From Thalassospira povalilytica (GTDB taxonomy: Bacteria > Pseudomonadota > Alphaproteobacteria > Rhodospirillales > Thalassospiraceae): a stretch of 64,000 nucleotides of DNA. Location: NCBI RefSeq assembly GCF_002844235.1, contig NZ_PGTS01000001.1, forward strand, positions 248,001-312,000, written 5' to 3'. Shown here one piece after another: positions 54,390 through 62,164 of this stretch (position 1 is the stretch's first letter; every line of letters begins with the position of its first letter). The notes under the pieces were generated by a model, which saw only the letters and a program-made list of their open reading frames with translations, had not been told where the DNA came from and made no database searches. The position numbers and the translations under genes were made by a program.

Positions 54390-56491
54390 GAAGCGGAAAC
54401 TCCGTTCTTCTGAAAACGCAGGAAGATGCGCGTAAGGATGCTGATGGTTCCACCCGTCAGCATCAAAATCATGCCCGCCCAGACCCAGGGCATCATTGGC
54501 AGGAACCGGACCGAAACAACCCGGCCGCCATCATCGCCCCTGTCCCCGATCGAGACATGCAGATCCCCGTCACGGCCATGCCAGATACCGGCTTCGCGTG
54601 TTTCAACGCCGCGGATCGGGTAATACCGGATTTCCGGGAAAAGTTCGGTTACCGGCAGCGCATGTCGATACAGGATAAAGGTCGCCTGACGCGTGGCATA
54701 GTTTTCCCCGGCAAGCAAAGCCACACCTTCATATTGCAGGTTATAGGGGCCAGCCTGGATGCTTTGCCCCGCCCGTGCGGAAACAACAACCTGTTCTTCC
54801 CAGACGCTGCTTGCTGCCCCGCCGGCCAGCATCACGGCCAAGCCGATATGGGCAAGCGTCATGCTCAGATAACGTGGGCCAAGCAGTTGCAGATTGCGGT
54901 ATTTGCTTTCGCCGTGATCGGGCTGGCGCCACAATCTGGCCCACAGATCACTGAGCGACGCTGTCAAAATCCATCCGGCCAGTCCGATCCCGATCAAAGG
55001 TGCCGGTGAGAGGTCAATAAAGCGGATCGATACAAACAGCACGATGATGATCGACAGGATTGCCGCCAGCTTCATGCGCCGTCCGATCATCCACATTTCA
55101 TCCTGTCGCCAGCGCAAGGTCGGGGCAAAGCCCATCAGAAACAGCAACGGAACAACAATCGGCACCAGTACTTCGACATAGAACGGGCCGCCAACCGTGA
55201 TGTTTTCACCATCAAGCCAGCGCAAAACCAGGGGGTAAATCGTCCCTATCAGAACCACAGCAGCAATCAGTGCCAGCATCACACTATTGATGAACATGCT
55301 GCTTTCGCGCGACAGCAATTCAAAAGGACGCGGTTCACCGAGTTCATCGCCCCGGCGCCAGAACAGATAATATGAGCCTGCAAATATCGCGCAGAACCCG
55401 ACCAGAAGCGCAATACTGTCATTGGGCTTCATCAGGGTTTCATTGAGCGGACCAAACAGATCGGACCGCGTCAGATACACCCCGAACCAGCCAACGGCCA
55501 GCGCAGAAAGTCCAAGGAATGCAGTCCAGCCCTTAAGGGTTTCGGTTTTTTCCAGAACCGCCCGGCAATGCACAAGCGCGGTGGTCAAAAGCCATGGCAA
55601 TAACAGGCTGTTTTCTGCTGTGTCCCAATACCACCAATTCCCCCATGCCTGCTGGCTATAGGATCGATAGGCATTGATCGCAATTGCCGCCCCCAGCGCA
55701 ACCCATGATGCAATCACCCAAAACCGCAAGGTTTCTGCAATCCGGCGATCAAATTTGCAGCCCAGCAATCCAGATAGCGTCAGGGCATAAATCACCATGA
55801 GTCCGGCAAGACCCAGATACAAAAACGGTTCACGCAGAACCCGCAGAACATCCTGGCTTTGCGGGTTCATCCCGCGCCCGTCAAGCGGTGCCACGGCAAC
55901 ACGCAGGAACGGATCAGCATCAATCAGGGTCGCAAGGCCAAGCACACCAACCAGCAGGCCAAGCACGGACATCGCATTGTAAAACAGTGTGCGGTCATCA
56001 TCCTGTCCATAGGTCGATTGACCCGCCCCGAAAAGCTGCATGGCCAGAACAACATTGACCAGCGATGCCGCAAGAAGCCACAGGATCATCGCCCCGCCAT
56101 CCGGGGTAAAGGCCGCACCGATCCGGAAAAGAAGCGGGGTGGATGAATGACTGACATTTGCAACAATCGGCAGGCTGAAATCGCTGACGATAAAGGCATG
56201 CAGCAACGCCGCCTGTGCAACGATTGCCATCAGCAACAATCCGGCAGGCAGAACAAGATAGTGCCCCGGTCGCGATATCTGGCTGTCAAATGGCAGCGGT
56301 GCTGAAACGGGCCCGGTTACGTTGAATTCAGGGGTAATGCCGTTGGGGCCGGTCGCTGCAAGAACGGTCGGGCGCCCCTGCAAGGTCGCGCGTATGGACG
56401 ACCGCAGCCAAAGCGGGCTGAACAGCACAGCCTGCCCAAAGCCTGTCACCACAATCAGGAGCAGGGCAAAATGTCCGAGTTCTGCAAGCAT
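54386..56491 (-). CDS. ccmF: cytochrome c heme lyase CcmF
   Basis: CcmF accepts heme from holo-CcmE and joins it to apocytochrome c. The 701-residue integral membrane protein has many TM helices and a WWD-type segment WGNWWYWDTAENSLLLPWL. The usual form is WGGWWFWDPVEN, so the Pro of DPVEN is Thr here. It is separated from ccmE by a 133-base gap, unlike the overlapped ccmF-G-H series. It lies inside the ccm cluster, and the flanking membrane proteins fit the heme-handling core. Confidence 0.95.
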   Translation of the reverse strand: MLAELGHFALLLIVVTGFGQAVLFSPLWLRSSIRATLQGRPTVLAATGPNGITPEFNVTGPVSAPLPFDSQISRPGHYLVLPAGLLLMAIVAQAALLHAFIVSDFSLPIVANVSHSSTPLLFRIGAAFTPDGGAMILWLLAASLVNVVLAMQLFGAGQSTYGQDDDRTLFYNAMSVLGLLVGVLGLATLIDADPFLRVAVAPLDGRGMNPQSQDVLRVLREPFLYLGLAGLMVIYALTLSGLLGCKFDRRIAETLRFWVIASWVALGAAIAINAYRSYSQQAWGNWWYWDTAENSLLLPWLLTTALVHCRAVLEKTETLKGWTAFLGLSALAVGWFGVYLTRSDLFGPLNETLMKPNDSIALLVGFCAIFAGSYYLFWRRGDELGEPRPFELLSRESSMFINSVMLALIAAVVLIGTIYPLVLRWLDGENITVGGPFYVEVLVPIVVPLLFLMGFAPTLRWRQDEMWMIGRRMKLAAILSIIIVLFVSIRFIDLSPAPLIGIGLAGWILTASLSDLWARLWRQPDHGESKYRNLQLLGPRYLSMTLAHIGLAVMLAGGAASSVWEEQVVVSARAGQSIQAGPYNLQYEGVALLAGENYATRQATFILYRHALPVTELFPEIRYYPIRGVETREAGIWHGRDGDLHVSIGDRGDDGGRVVSVRFLPMMPWVWAGMILMLTGGTISILTRIFLRFQKNGVSAS

Positions 56492-56624
56492 CTCCGTCTA
56501 AGGCTTCCCCGAATTGATCCCCGATGACATATCTGGCGGTGTGACGGGACACTGATGGCACAGTTATGTCAAAGACAGGTTTTTCTTACGCGTTTGGTTT
56601 GACTTTATGGCCACAGAATGTGGC

Positions 56625-57113
56625 TTAATTGCGCATCTGTTCCGCATTTTTGGCTTCGATTTCTTCCCAGTAGCCGCTTTTCTTAAGCGATTCTGCGACT
56701 TCGGGCGGCATGTAGTTTTCATCATGCTTTGCCAGAACTTCCGATGCAACAAAGGTCCCGTCAGATGACATGTGGCCTTCGGCGACAACGCCCTGACCTT
56801 CGCGGAAAAGGTCGGGCAAGATGCCGCTATAGGAAATCGGGACGGTTTGCGCCATGTCTGTCACGGCAAAGGCAATGGTTTTGCCGTCCTGAAGCTTTTG
56901 AACAGACCCTTCGACGACCAGTCCTCCGATCCGCAGACGCTGGTCCGGATCAATCGGGGATTTTTCGATGATTTCGGTCGGGCTGAAGAAGAAGACAACC
57001 GAATCTTCAAAGGCGGTCAGTATGAGTGCCGCTGCACCGGCGACGGCCAAAAGAGCCGCACCGATGATATACATGCGTTGGCGTTTGCGGGCTTTTGCAC
57101 GGGAAAGTGACAC
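56625..57113 (-). CDS. ccmE: cytochrome c maturation protein CcmE (heme chaperone)
   Basis: CcmE binds heme covalently in the periplasm and passes it to CcmF. The 162-residue protein has an N-terminal TM helix (about 14-33), an OB-fold domain and the heme-binding His130 in LAKHDENYMPPEV. The C-terminal tail is flexible and acidic. A GTG start at 57113 with GGAGA 7 bases upstream is chosen over longer in-frame codons that run into ccmD. It starts 14 bases after the ccmD stop. Confidence 0.96.
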   Translation of the reverse strand: MSLSRAKARKRQRMYIIGAALLAVAGAAALILTAFEDSVVFFFSPTEIIEKSPIDPDQRLRIGGLVVEGSVQKLQDGKTIAFAVTDMAQTVPISYSGILPDLFREGQGVVAEGHMSSDGTFVASEVLAKHDENYMPPEVAESLKKSGYWEEIEAKNAEQMRN

Positions 57114-57126
57114 AGTTATTCTCCGG

Positions 57127-57324
57127 TCAGGGTGCCTTTGGGGCTTTTTTGTTTCGGCGCGACCGACGCGATTGCAGCACGGCTTCCAGCTGGTCGCGTT
57201 CAATGCGGCTGTTGCGCAGACTGCGCAAGGTCGCCACCAACAAGGCAATCATGGCAATTGCCGTGATGGCATAACTGCCCCAGATATAGCCGCCATATCC
57301 GCCCATTGAGAAGAATTCACTCAT
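57127..57324 (-). CDS. ccmD: heme exporter protein CcmD
   Basis: CcmD is a small membrane protein that helps CcmC-dependent heme loading of CcmE. The 65-residue product has one TM helix (about 14-34) preceded by MGGYGGYIWGSYAI and followed by a basic cytoplasmic tail. Its start overlaps the ccmC stop by four bases and it ends 14 bases before ccmE. The size, single helix and position fit CcmD well. Confidence 0.93.
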   Translation of the reverse strand: MSEFFSMGGYGGYIWGSYAITAIAMIALLVATLRSLRNSRIERDQLEAVLQSRRSRRNKKAPKAP

Positions 57325-58109
57325 TGGCTGGCCTCCGCGTTGTGACCCGCATCATAGCTTGGGGTGTCGGTATTCTGGCCGGGGGATCGTTCATCAAACA
57401 TGCCGGAAAGCTGCAATGCCCGGATACGCCGTTCATTGAGTTCAAGCCTTACCCGCAAAATCAGCATGACAAAGTAATAGCAGGTAAATCCAAGGATCAT
57501 CAGCGCAAGCGGCAATTGCATGCTGGGATCAACCGTCGGGCCGTCCATGCGCACGATAGAGGCCGGCTGATGCAGGGTATTCCACCAGTCGACCGAAAAC
57601 TTGACGATCGGCACATTGACCGCCCCGACCAGTGCCAGTGCCGATCCGGCCTTGGACCCGCGTTCGGGGTCATCAAATGCATTTACCAGCGCGATATAGC
57701 CAAGATACAGGAACAGCAAAATCAGCATCGAGGTCAGGCGCGCATCCCATACCCACCAGGTGCCCCACATCGGTTCACCCCACAATGATCCGGTAATCAG
57801 GCACAATGCGGTAAAGGTGGCACCGATCGGGGCCGTGGCACGCGCGCAGATATCGGCCAGCGGGTGTTTCCAGATCAGGCTCATGGCACCGCACACCGCC
57901 ATGCCGACATAACAGAACAACCCCATCCAGGCCGCCGGGACATGCAGATACATGATCCGGACCGTATCGCCCTGCTGATAGTCACCCGGGGATGCGAAAA
58001 GCGCAAAATAAAGCCCAGCGGCAATCAGGATCGCCGTCGCCCCAGACAGCCACGGCAATAGCGGGTCGGTCAGCTTCAGAAAAACACTTGGTTTGGCAAA
58101 ACGATGCAT
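57321..58109 (-). CDS. ccmC: heme ABC transporter permease CcmC
   Basis: CcmC delivers heme to CcmE on the periplasmic side. The 262-residue protein has six TM helices and the WWD motif in EPMWGTWWVWDARLTSML. The conserved segment VRIMYLHVPAAWMGL is near the N-terminus, and SVDWWNTLHQPASI precedes a later helix. The ATG at 58109 is preferred over an upstream in-frame codon at 58160, which would overlap ccmB heavily. The stop overlaps ccmD by four bases. Confidence 0.95.
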   Translation of the reverse strand: MHRFAKPSVFLKLTDPLLPWLSGATAILIAAGLYFALFASPGDYQQGDTVRIMYLHVPAAWMGLFCYVGMAVCGAMSLIWKHPLADICARATAPIGATFTALCLITGSLWGEPMWGTWWVWDARLTSMLILLFLYLGYIALVNAFDDPERGSKAGSALALVGAVNVPIVKFSVDWWNTLHQPASIVRMDGPTVDPSMQLPLALMILGFTCYYFVMLILRVRLELNERRIRALQLSGMFDERSPGQNTDTPSYDAGHNAEASQ

Positions 58110-58122
58110 ATTCTTCTGTCCG

Positions 58123-58788
58123 TTATTCCATTGCCTGACGCACCGCATGGGCGGTGGCAAATGGCGTTGCTGCCAGTGCGATCAGCAAAATGGCAGCCAT
58201 GATCTGTAACTGTGCGGTGGCCGAAATGCCCAGCAAGGCGGCCTCGACCGCGCCGGCCCCGAAAATCAGAACCGGGATATAAAGCGGCAAGACCAGAAGC
58301 GACACCAGAACCCCGCCACGCCGTGCCCCCAAAATAAGTGCGGCCCCTATCGCCCCGATCAGACTAAGAGCCGGGGTGCCAAGCAGCATGGCAAGCATCA
58401 GGGTAACAAATCCGTCCTGATCCATATTGAGCATCACGGCCATCAACGGGGCTGCAATGATCAATGGCAAGCCGGTGGTCAGCCAATGGGCACATACCTT
58501 GCCGAGGACCAGCAATTCCAGCGAAACCGGCGACAGGGTCAAAAGTTCAAGCGTGCCGTCCTCATAATCGGTCTGAAAAACCCGCTCAAGCGACAGCATC
58601 GCTGCCAGAAGTGCCGATACCCAGATCACCCCGGATGCAATCCGGGCCAGAATATTGGCTTCCGGGCCGACGCCGAACGGAAACAATGTGGTGGTCACAA
58701 TAAAGAAGGCAACCACCATGACCGAATCTGCCCCCTGACGCAGAGCAAGACGCAGGTCGCGCTGTAAAATAGCAAGGAAACCGTTCAT
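58123..58788 (-). CDS. ccmB: heme exporter protein CcmB
   Basis: CcmB is the permease partner of the CcmA ATPase, needed for release of holo-CcmE. The 221-residue protein has six TM helices and the segments FLAILQRDLRLALRQGADS, LFPFGVGPE, FQTDYEDGTLELLTLSP and LILGARRGGVLVSLLVLPLY. The start ATG at 58788 overlaps the ccmA stop by four bases. The stop is 13 bases before ccmC. Confidence 0.95.
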   Translation of the reverse strand: MNGFLAILQRDLRLALRQGADSVMVVAFFIVTTTLFPFGVGPEANILARIASGVIWVSALLAAMLSLERVFQTDYEDGTLELLTLSPVSLELLVLGKVCAHWLTTGLPLIIAAPLMAVMLNMDQDGFVTLMLAMLLGTPALSLIGAIGAALILGARRGGVLVSLLVLPLYIPVLIFGAGAVEAALLGISATAQLQIMAAILLIALAATPFATAHAVRQAME

Positions 58789-59486
58789 TGGGCGGCCTCC
58801 TGTGCGGATATCGGCGCCGATCCGTCCATTTCCGGATGCTCCATCAGCCATTCGACCATCGGAATGGCAAATTCATCCAGATCAAGCACGGTTGGCGCAT
58901 CGACATCCAGATCAATATGTGTCGAATAGATCACAATGCCGCCACGCGCCCGGAATTCGGCAATCAGTCGGGCGACTTCGCCACAGCTTTCGCGGTCCAG
59001 TCCGACGGTCGGTTCATCAAGCAGCCAAAGATCACTTTGACCGATCAGAATACGGGCAAGGGCGGTGCGTCGTTTCTGTCCGCTTGAAAGATAACGGCCA
59101 GCGACCCGTGACAGGTGATGAATATCAAGCGCATCAAGGGCCGCATCAATTTCACCATCAAGGTCATCGACCCCGCGCATCTGCCCCCAAAGGCGCAAAT
59201 TGTCGCGCACCGACAGTACCGGTTTGACGGCATCCTGATGGCCAAGATATTGCAGCCGGGCCTGATGGCCGATGCGGTCTTCGAGGATGTTTTCACCGTC
59301 CCAGCAAATCTGTCCGGCGCGCGGGGACAGCAGTCCGGCCATGACCCGCAACAGGCTGGATTTTCCGGCACCGTTCCGGCCACGCAGCACAATCGCGTCA
59401 CCGGATCGGGCGGCAAAGGATAGGCCGCCAAATACCAGTCGCTCGCCGCGCAGGCAGGTCAAATCAGAACCGCTAAAATCTGCCAT
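58785..59486 (-). CDS. ccmA: heme ABC exporter ATP-binding protein CcmA
   Basis: This cytoplasmic ATPase powers the CcmAB complex. The 233-residue protein has the Walker A motif GRNGAGKSS (Lys42), the ABC signature LSSGQKRRTALARILIG, and Walker B WLLDEPTVGLD. The C-terminus is slightly extended (DGSAPISAQEAAQ). It is the first gene of the nine-gene ccm run. Promoter DNA should lie in 59487-59735, where I see no certain boxes. Confidence 0.96.
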   Translation of the reverse strand: MADFSGSDLTCLRGERLVFGGLSFAARSGDAIVLRGRNGAGKSSLLRVMAGLLSPRAGQICWDGENILEDRIGHQARLQYLGHQDAVKPVLSVRDNLRLWGQMRGVDDLDGEIDAALDALDIHHLSRVAGRYLSSGQKRRTALARILIGQSDLWLLDEPTVGLDRESCGEVARLIAEFRARGGIVIYSTHIDLDVDAPTVLDLDEFAIPMVEWLMEHPEMDGSAPISAQEAAQ

Positions 59487-59735
59487 GTAACCCGTTCAAT
59501 AGTCAGTGTCTCAGCCGTGGTCGCCGTATTCTATAACGCGTTTAGGCTGATTATCCATTCTTTAACCGAGCGCGGCCGCGATGGCTTTGTTTCAAATCAA
59601 TCCAAACAAGGTCGGGAAAGATTGGCACGCACTGATGCGGACATATCAGGGGACGGGTTTCCAACCGGTGAATGTTTGGGCAAATGAAATGACATATAAA
59701 AGGGGGCGTTAAAGGCGTTCGGGGGGCAGCGGATT

Positions 59736-60479
59736 TTAATAGCGGATGACAGATGCCGAGATGATCGGGCCACCATTTCCGTTTTGAACCAGAACAGCAA
59801 TGCCACCGTCACAGGCCTTTGTCATGGCAAACGGAATGTCTTTTGATGATCCGTCCCACGAACCAAGGTCGATCATCTCGCGGACGACATTGGCATGTAC
59901 CAGCCGTTTCCCGGCATTCTCGCCCGATAGAACGTCACGCTGGTGTTCGCGGTCAAAACCGATGATCCAGATACGATGGGCATTTCCCGAGGCCGGCATC
60001 GTGATGTTGCGCAGTGCGACCGTGCCGCGGGCGGGCAGATCAGTGCTGTCTGATGCCAGTGTGATTGCCGAGATGTCCTTTAAACCGGGCAGGGCATCGG
60101 CGGTCGACTCGATACGCCGTTTTGCGGTTGCCTGAACCACATTGTCGCCATTGATAATGACCTGAGGGGTATAGACATACCGTTCGCGCATCCGGTTGGC
60201 ATAGTCGCGTTGCCGGTCGCTGTATCGGGAATCGGAAAACGGATCCGTCCAGCCCAGATAGTTCCAGTAATCGACATGGTATGACAGTGCCAGAAGGTCG
60301 GTATGTTCCTGATTTATCTGATAAAGAACATGATCTGCTGGCGGGCAGGAGTTGCATCCTTGCGAGGTGTAAAGCTCTATCACGGCGTGGGGTGTTGTGC
60401 TTTCGGCGGCATATGCCGGGCCGGAATGTATCATTAGTGCCAGTGCAAGCATGCAGATGATGGGACGAATATGTTTCAT
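59736..60479 (-). CDS. DUF1223 family secreted thioredoxin-like protein
   Basis: This 247-residue protein has a signal peptide (HIRPIICMLALALMIHSG to AYAAES) and a thioredoxin-like domain with a CxxC pair in ELYTSQGCNSCPPADHVLYQ. DUF1223 proteins are widespread in alphaproteobacteria with no assigned function. The ATG at 60479 is chosen because upstream in-frame ATGs add only a few residues with no better signal. It lies 249 bases upstream of ccmA on the same strand, but the gap argues for separate transcription. A periplasmic thiol role is plausible. Confidence 0.86.
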   Translation of the reverse strand: MKHIRPIICMLALALMIHSGPAYAAESTTPHAVIELYTSQGCNSCPPADHVLYQINQEHTDLLALSYHVDYWNYLGWTDPFSDSRYSDRQRDYANRMRERYVYTPQVIINGDNVVQATAKRRIESTADALPGLKDISAITLASDSTDLPARGTVALRNITMPASGNAHRIWIIGFDREHQRDVLSGENAGKRLVHANVVREMIDLGSWDGSSKDIPFAMTKACDGGIAVLVQNGNGGPIISASVIRY

Positions 60480-60761
60480 GCCCATCATCATGCCCGAGAA
60501 CTGCCATCACCCCCTAATCACAAGGCCTTGAAAGCAACAGGAAGACCAAAAGGGCGGATTCTTGCGCTTTTTGGGTGAATTTCGAAATGAGATTTCCAAA
60601 GATTGATGTTAATAGCTGCGGACCAATCGGGACCACCTTGAGGGAACGGTCGCAACGCATCGGGTGAATTCGCCTGTGCGTTAAATGATAAAAATCTGGA
60701 ATCGGTCTGCCGGCGGGAGCTTCATCCGGCAATTCCGGTCCGAAACAAGGTTTGCAGGTTA

Positions 60762-62099
60762 ATGATGAAACGTGAACACTGGGGCTCGCGCCTCGGCTTT
60801 ATTCTGGCAGCTGCGGGGTCGGCCGTCGGACTTGGGAATATTTGGAAGTTCCCGTATATGGCGGGCGAAAACGGCGGTGGCGCCTTCCTGATTATTTATC
60901 TGGCACTGGTCTTTACCATCGGGATTTCGGTTATGTTGGCCGAATTCGTGATTGGCCGCATGTCTGAAAAGAATGCGATTGGCGCGTTCGCCAAGCTCAA
61001 AGGCGGTCTTTGGCCGGTCATCGGGTTCTTTGGTGTGGCTGCTGCCTTTATCATTCTGTCCTTCTATAGCGTCGTCGCTGGCTGGACGATTTCCTATATG
61101 ATCAAGTCGATCACCGGTGCGCTGGCGATCGAAGATCCGGCCGCGCTGGGAAGCCTGTTTGGTGATTTCATTTCCGATCCGGTTTCGCCGCTGATCTTCC
61201 ATGCGATCTTTATGGCGCTGACGATTTTCGTGGTTCTGGCCGGTGTTGGTTCCGGGATTGAACGCGCCTCGAAAATCCTGATGCCGGCCCTGTTTGCACT
61301 TCTGATCATTCTGATCATTCGTTCGGTCACGCTGCCTGGTGGTGGCGAAGGTGTTGCCTTCCTGCTGTCGCCGGACTTTTCCAAAGTGACCTGGGAAACT
61401 GTATCGGGTGCATTGTCGCAGGCATTCTTCTCGCTCTCGCTCGGTATGGGGGCGATGATCACCTATGGCTCGTACCTGTCGAAAAAAGAAAACATCGCCG
61501 GTTCTGCCGGTTGGGTGACGCTGCTTGATACCGCGGTTGCCGTAATGGCGGGTCTTTTGATCCTGCCGGCGGTTTTCGCATTCGGCTTTGATCCGAGTGC
61601 CGGTCCCGGCCTGACCTTTATCACGCTTCCGGCTGTGTTTGCGCATATGCCGATGGGCTCGCTGTTTGCCTTTATGTTCTTCCTGCTTCTGGGCATTGCG
61701 GCTTTGACTTCGGCGGTATCGATCCTTGAAGTGGTTGTGGCCTATTTCGTTGATGACCGTGGTGTCAGCCGCAAAACCGCGGCCATCGTGGTTGGCGTGA
61801 TCATTTTTGCACTGGGTATCCCGTCTTCGCTGTCGCTTGGCGTGATGTCGGATGTCACCATCTTTGGCAAAAGCTTCTTTGATCTGATGGACTTCATCAG
61901 TTCGAACCTGCTGTTGCCGATCGGTGGCCTGTTCATTTCGCTGTTTGTTGGCTGGGTCATCTGGGGCAAGGCCAAAGAAGAAATCGCAGCACATGACGGT
62001 ATCGTCCCGATGTGGATCAATGCCTGGGGACTGATTGTCAAATTCGTTGCCCCGGTTGCGATTGCCTTCATCCTGCTTAAGGGGCTTGGTATCTTCTAG
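60762..62099 (+). CDS. neurotransmitter:sodium symporter (SNF) family transporter
   Basis: This 445-residue secondary transporter takes up amino acids or amines with sodium. The TM1 motif AAAGSAVGLGNIWKFPYMAG, including the unwound segment for Na+ and substrate, is fully conserved. FFSLSLGMGAMITYGSYLSK (TM6) and AALTSAVSILEVVVAYF further support the LeuT fold, with about eleven to twelve helices. ATG codons at 60762 and 60765 are both possible. It is monocistronic with a strong terminator. The substrate cannot be named from sequence. Confidence 0.93.
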   Translation: MMKREHWGSRLGFILAAAGSAVGLGNIWKFPYMAGENGGGAFLIIYLALVFTIGISVMLAEFVIGRMSEKNAIGAFAKLKGGLWPVIGFFGVAAAFIILSFYSVVAGWTISYMIKSITGALAIEDPAALGSLFGDFISDPVSPLIFHAIFMALTIFVVLAGVGSGIERASKILMPALFALLIILIIRSVTLPGGGEGVAFLLSPDFSKVTWETVSGALSQAFFSLSLGMGAMITYGSYLSKKENIAGSAGWVTLLDTAVAVMAGLLILPAVFAFGFDPSAGPGLTFITLPAVFAHMPMGSLFAFMFFLLLGIAALTSAVSILEVVVAYFVDDRGVSRKTAAIVVGVIIFALGIPSSLSLGVMSDVTIFGKSFFDLMDFISSNLLLPIGGLFISLFVGWVIWGKAKEEIAAHDGIVPMWINAWGLIVKFVAPVAIAFILLKGLGIF

Positions 62100-62127
62100 G
62101 ATCAGAAGAACCGGTTCATGAAGTTTG

Positions 62128-62160
62128 AAAGGGCGGGATTATTCCCGCCCTTTTGCTTTT
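62128..62160 (+). terminator. terminator after the SNF transporter gene
   Basis: AAAGGGCGGGA and TCCCGCCCTTT form a perfect 11-bp stem with a TTAT loop, followed by TGCTTTT. It also lies just before the end of the minus-strand EAL gene, whose stop is at 62165, and has an A-rich left flank, so it may serve both. Confidence 0.9.
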
Positions 62161-62164
62161 TGGC

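Noticed and set aside
60759-61994. 411-codon open frame opposite the SNF transporter gene
   Set aside because: It mirrors the transporter codons, is extremely rich in charged residues and has no recognisable domain.
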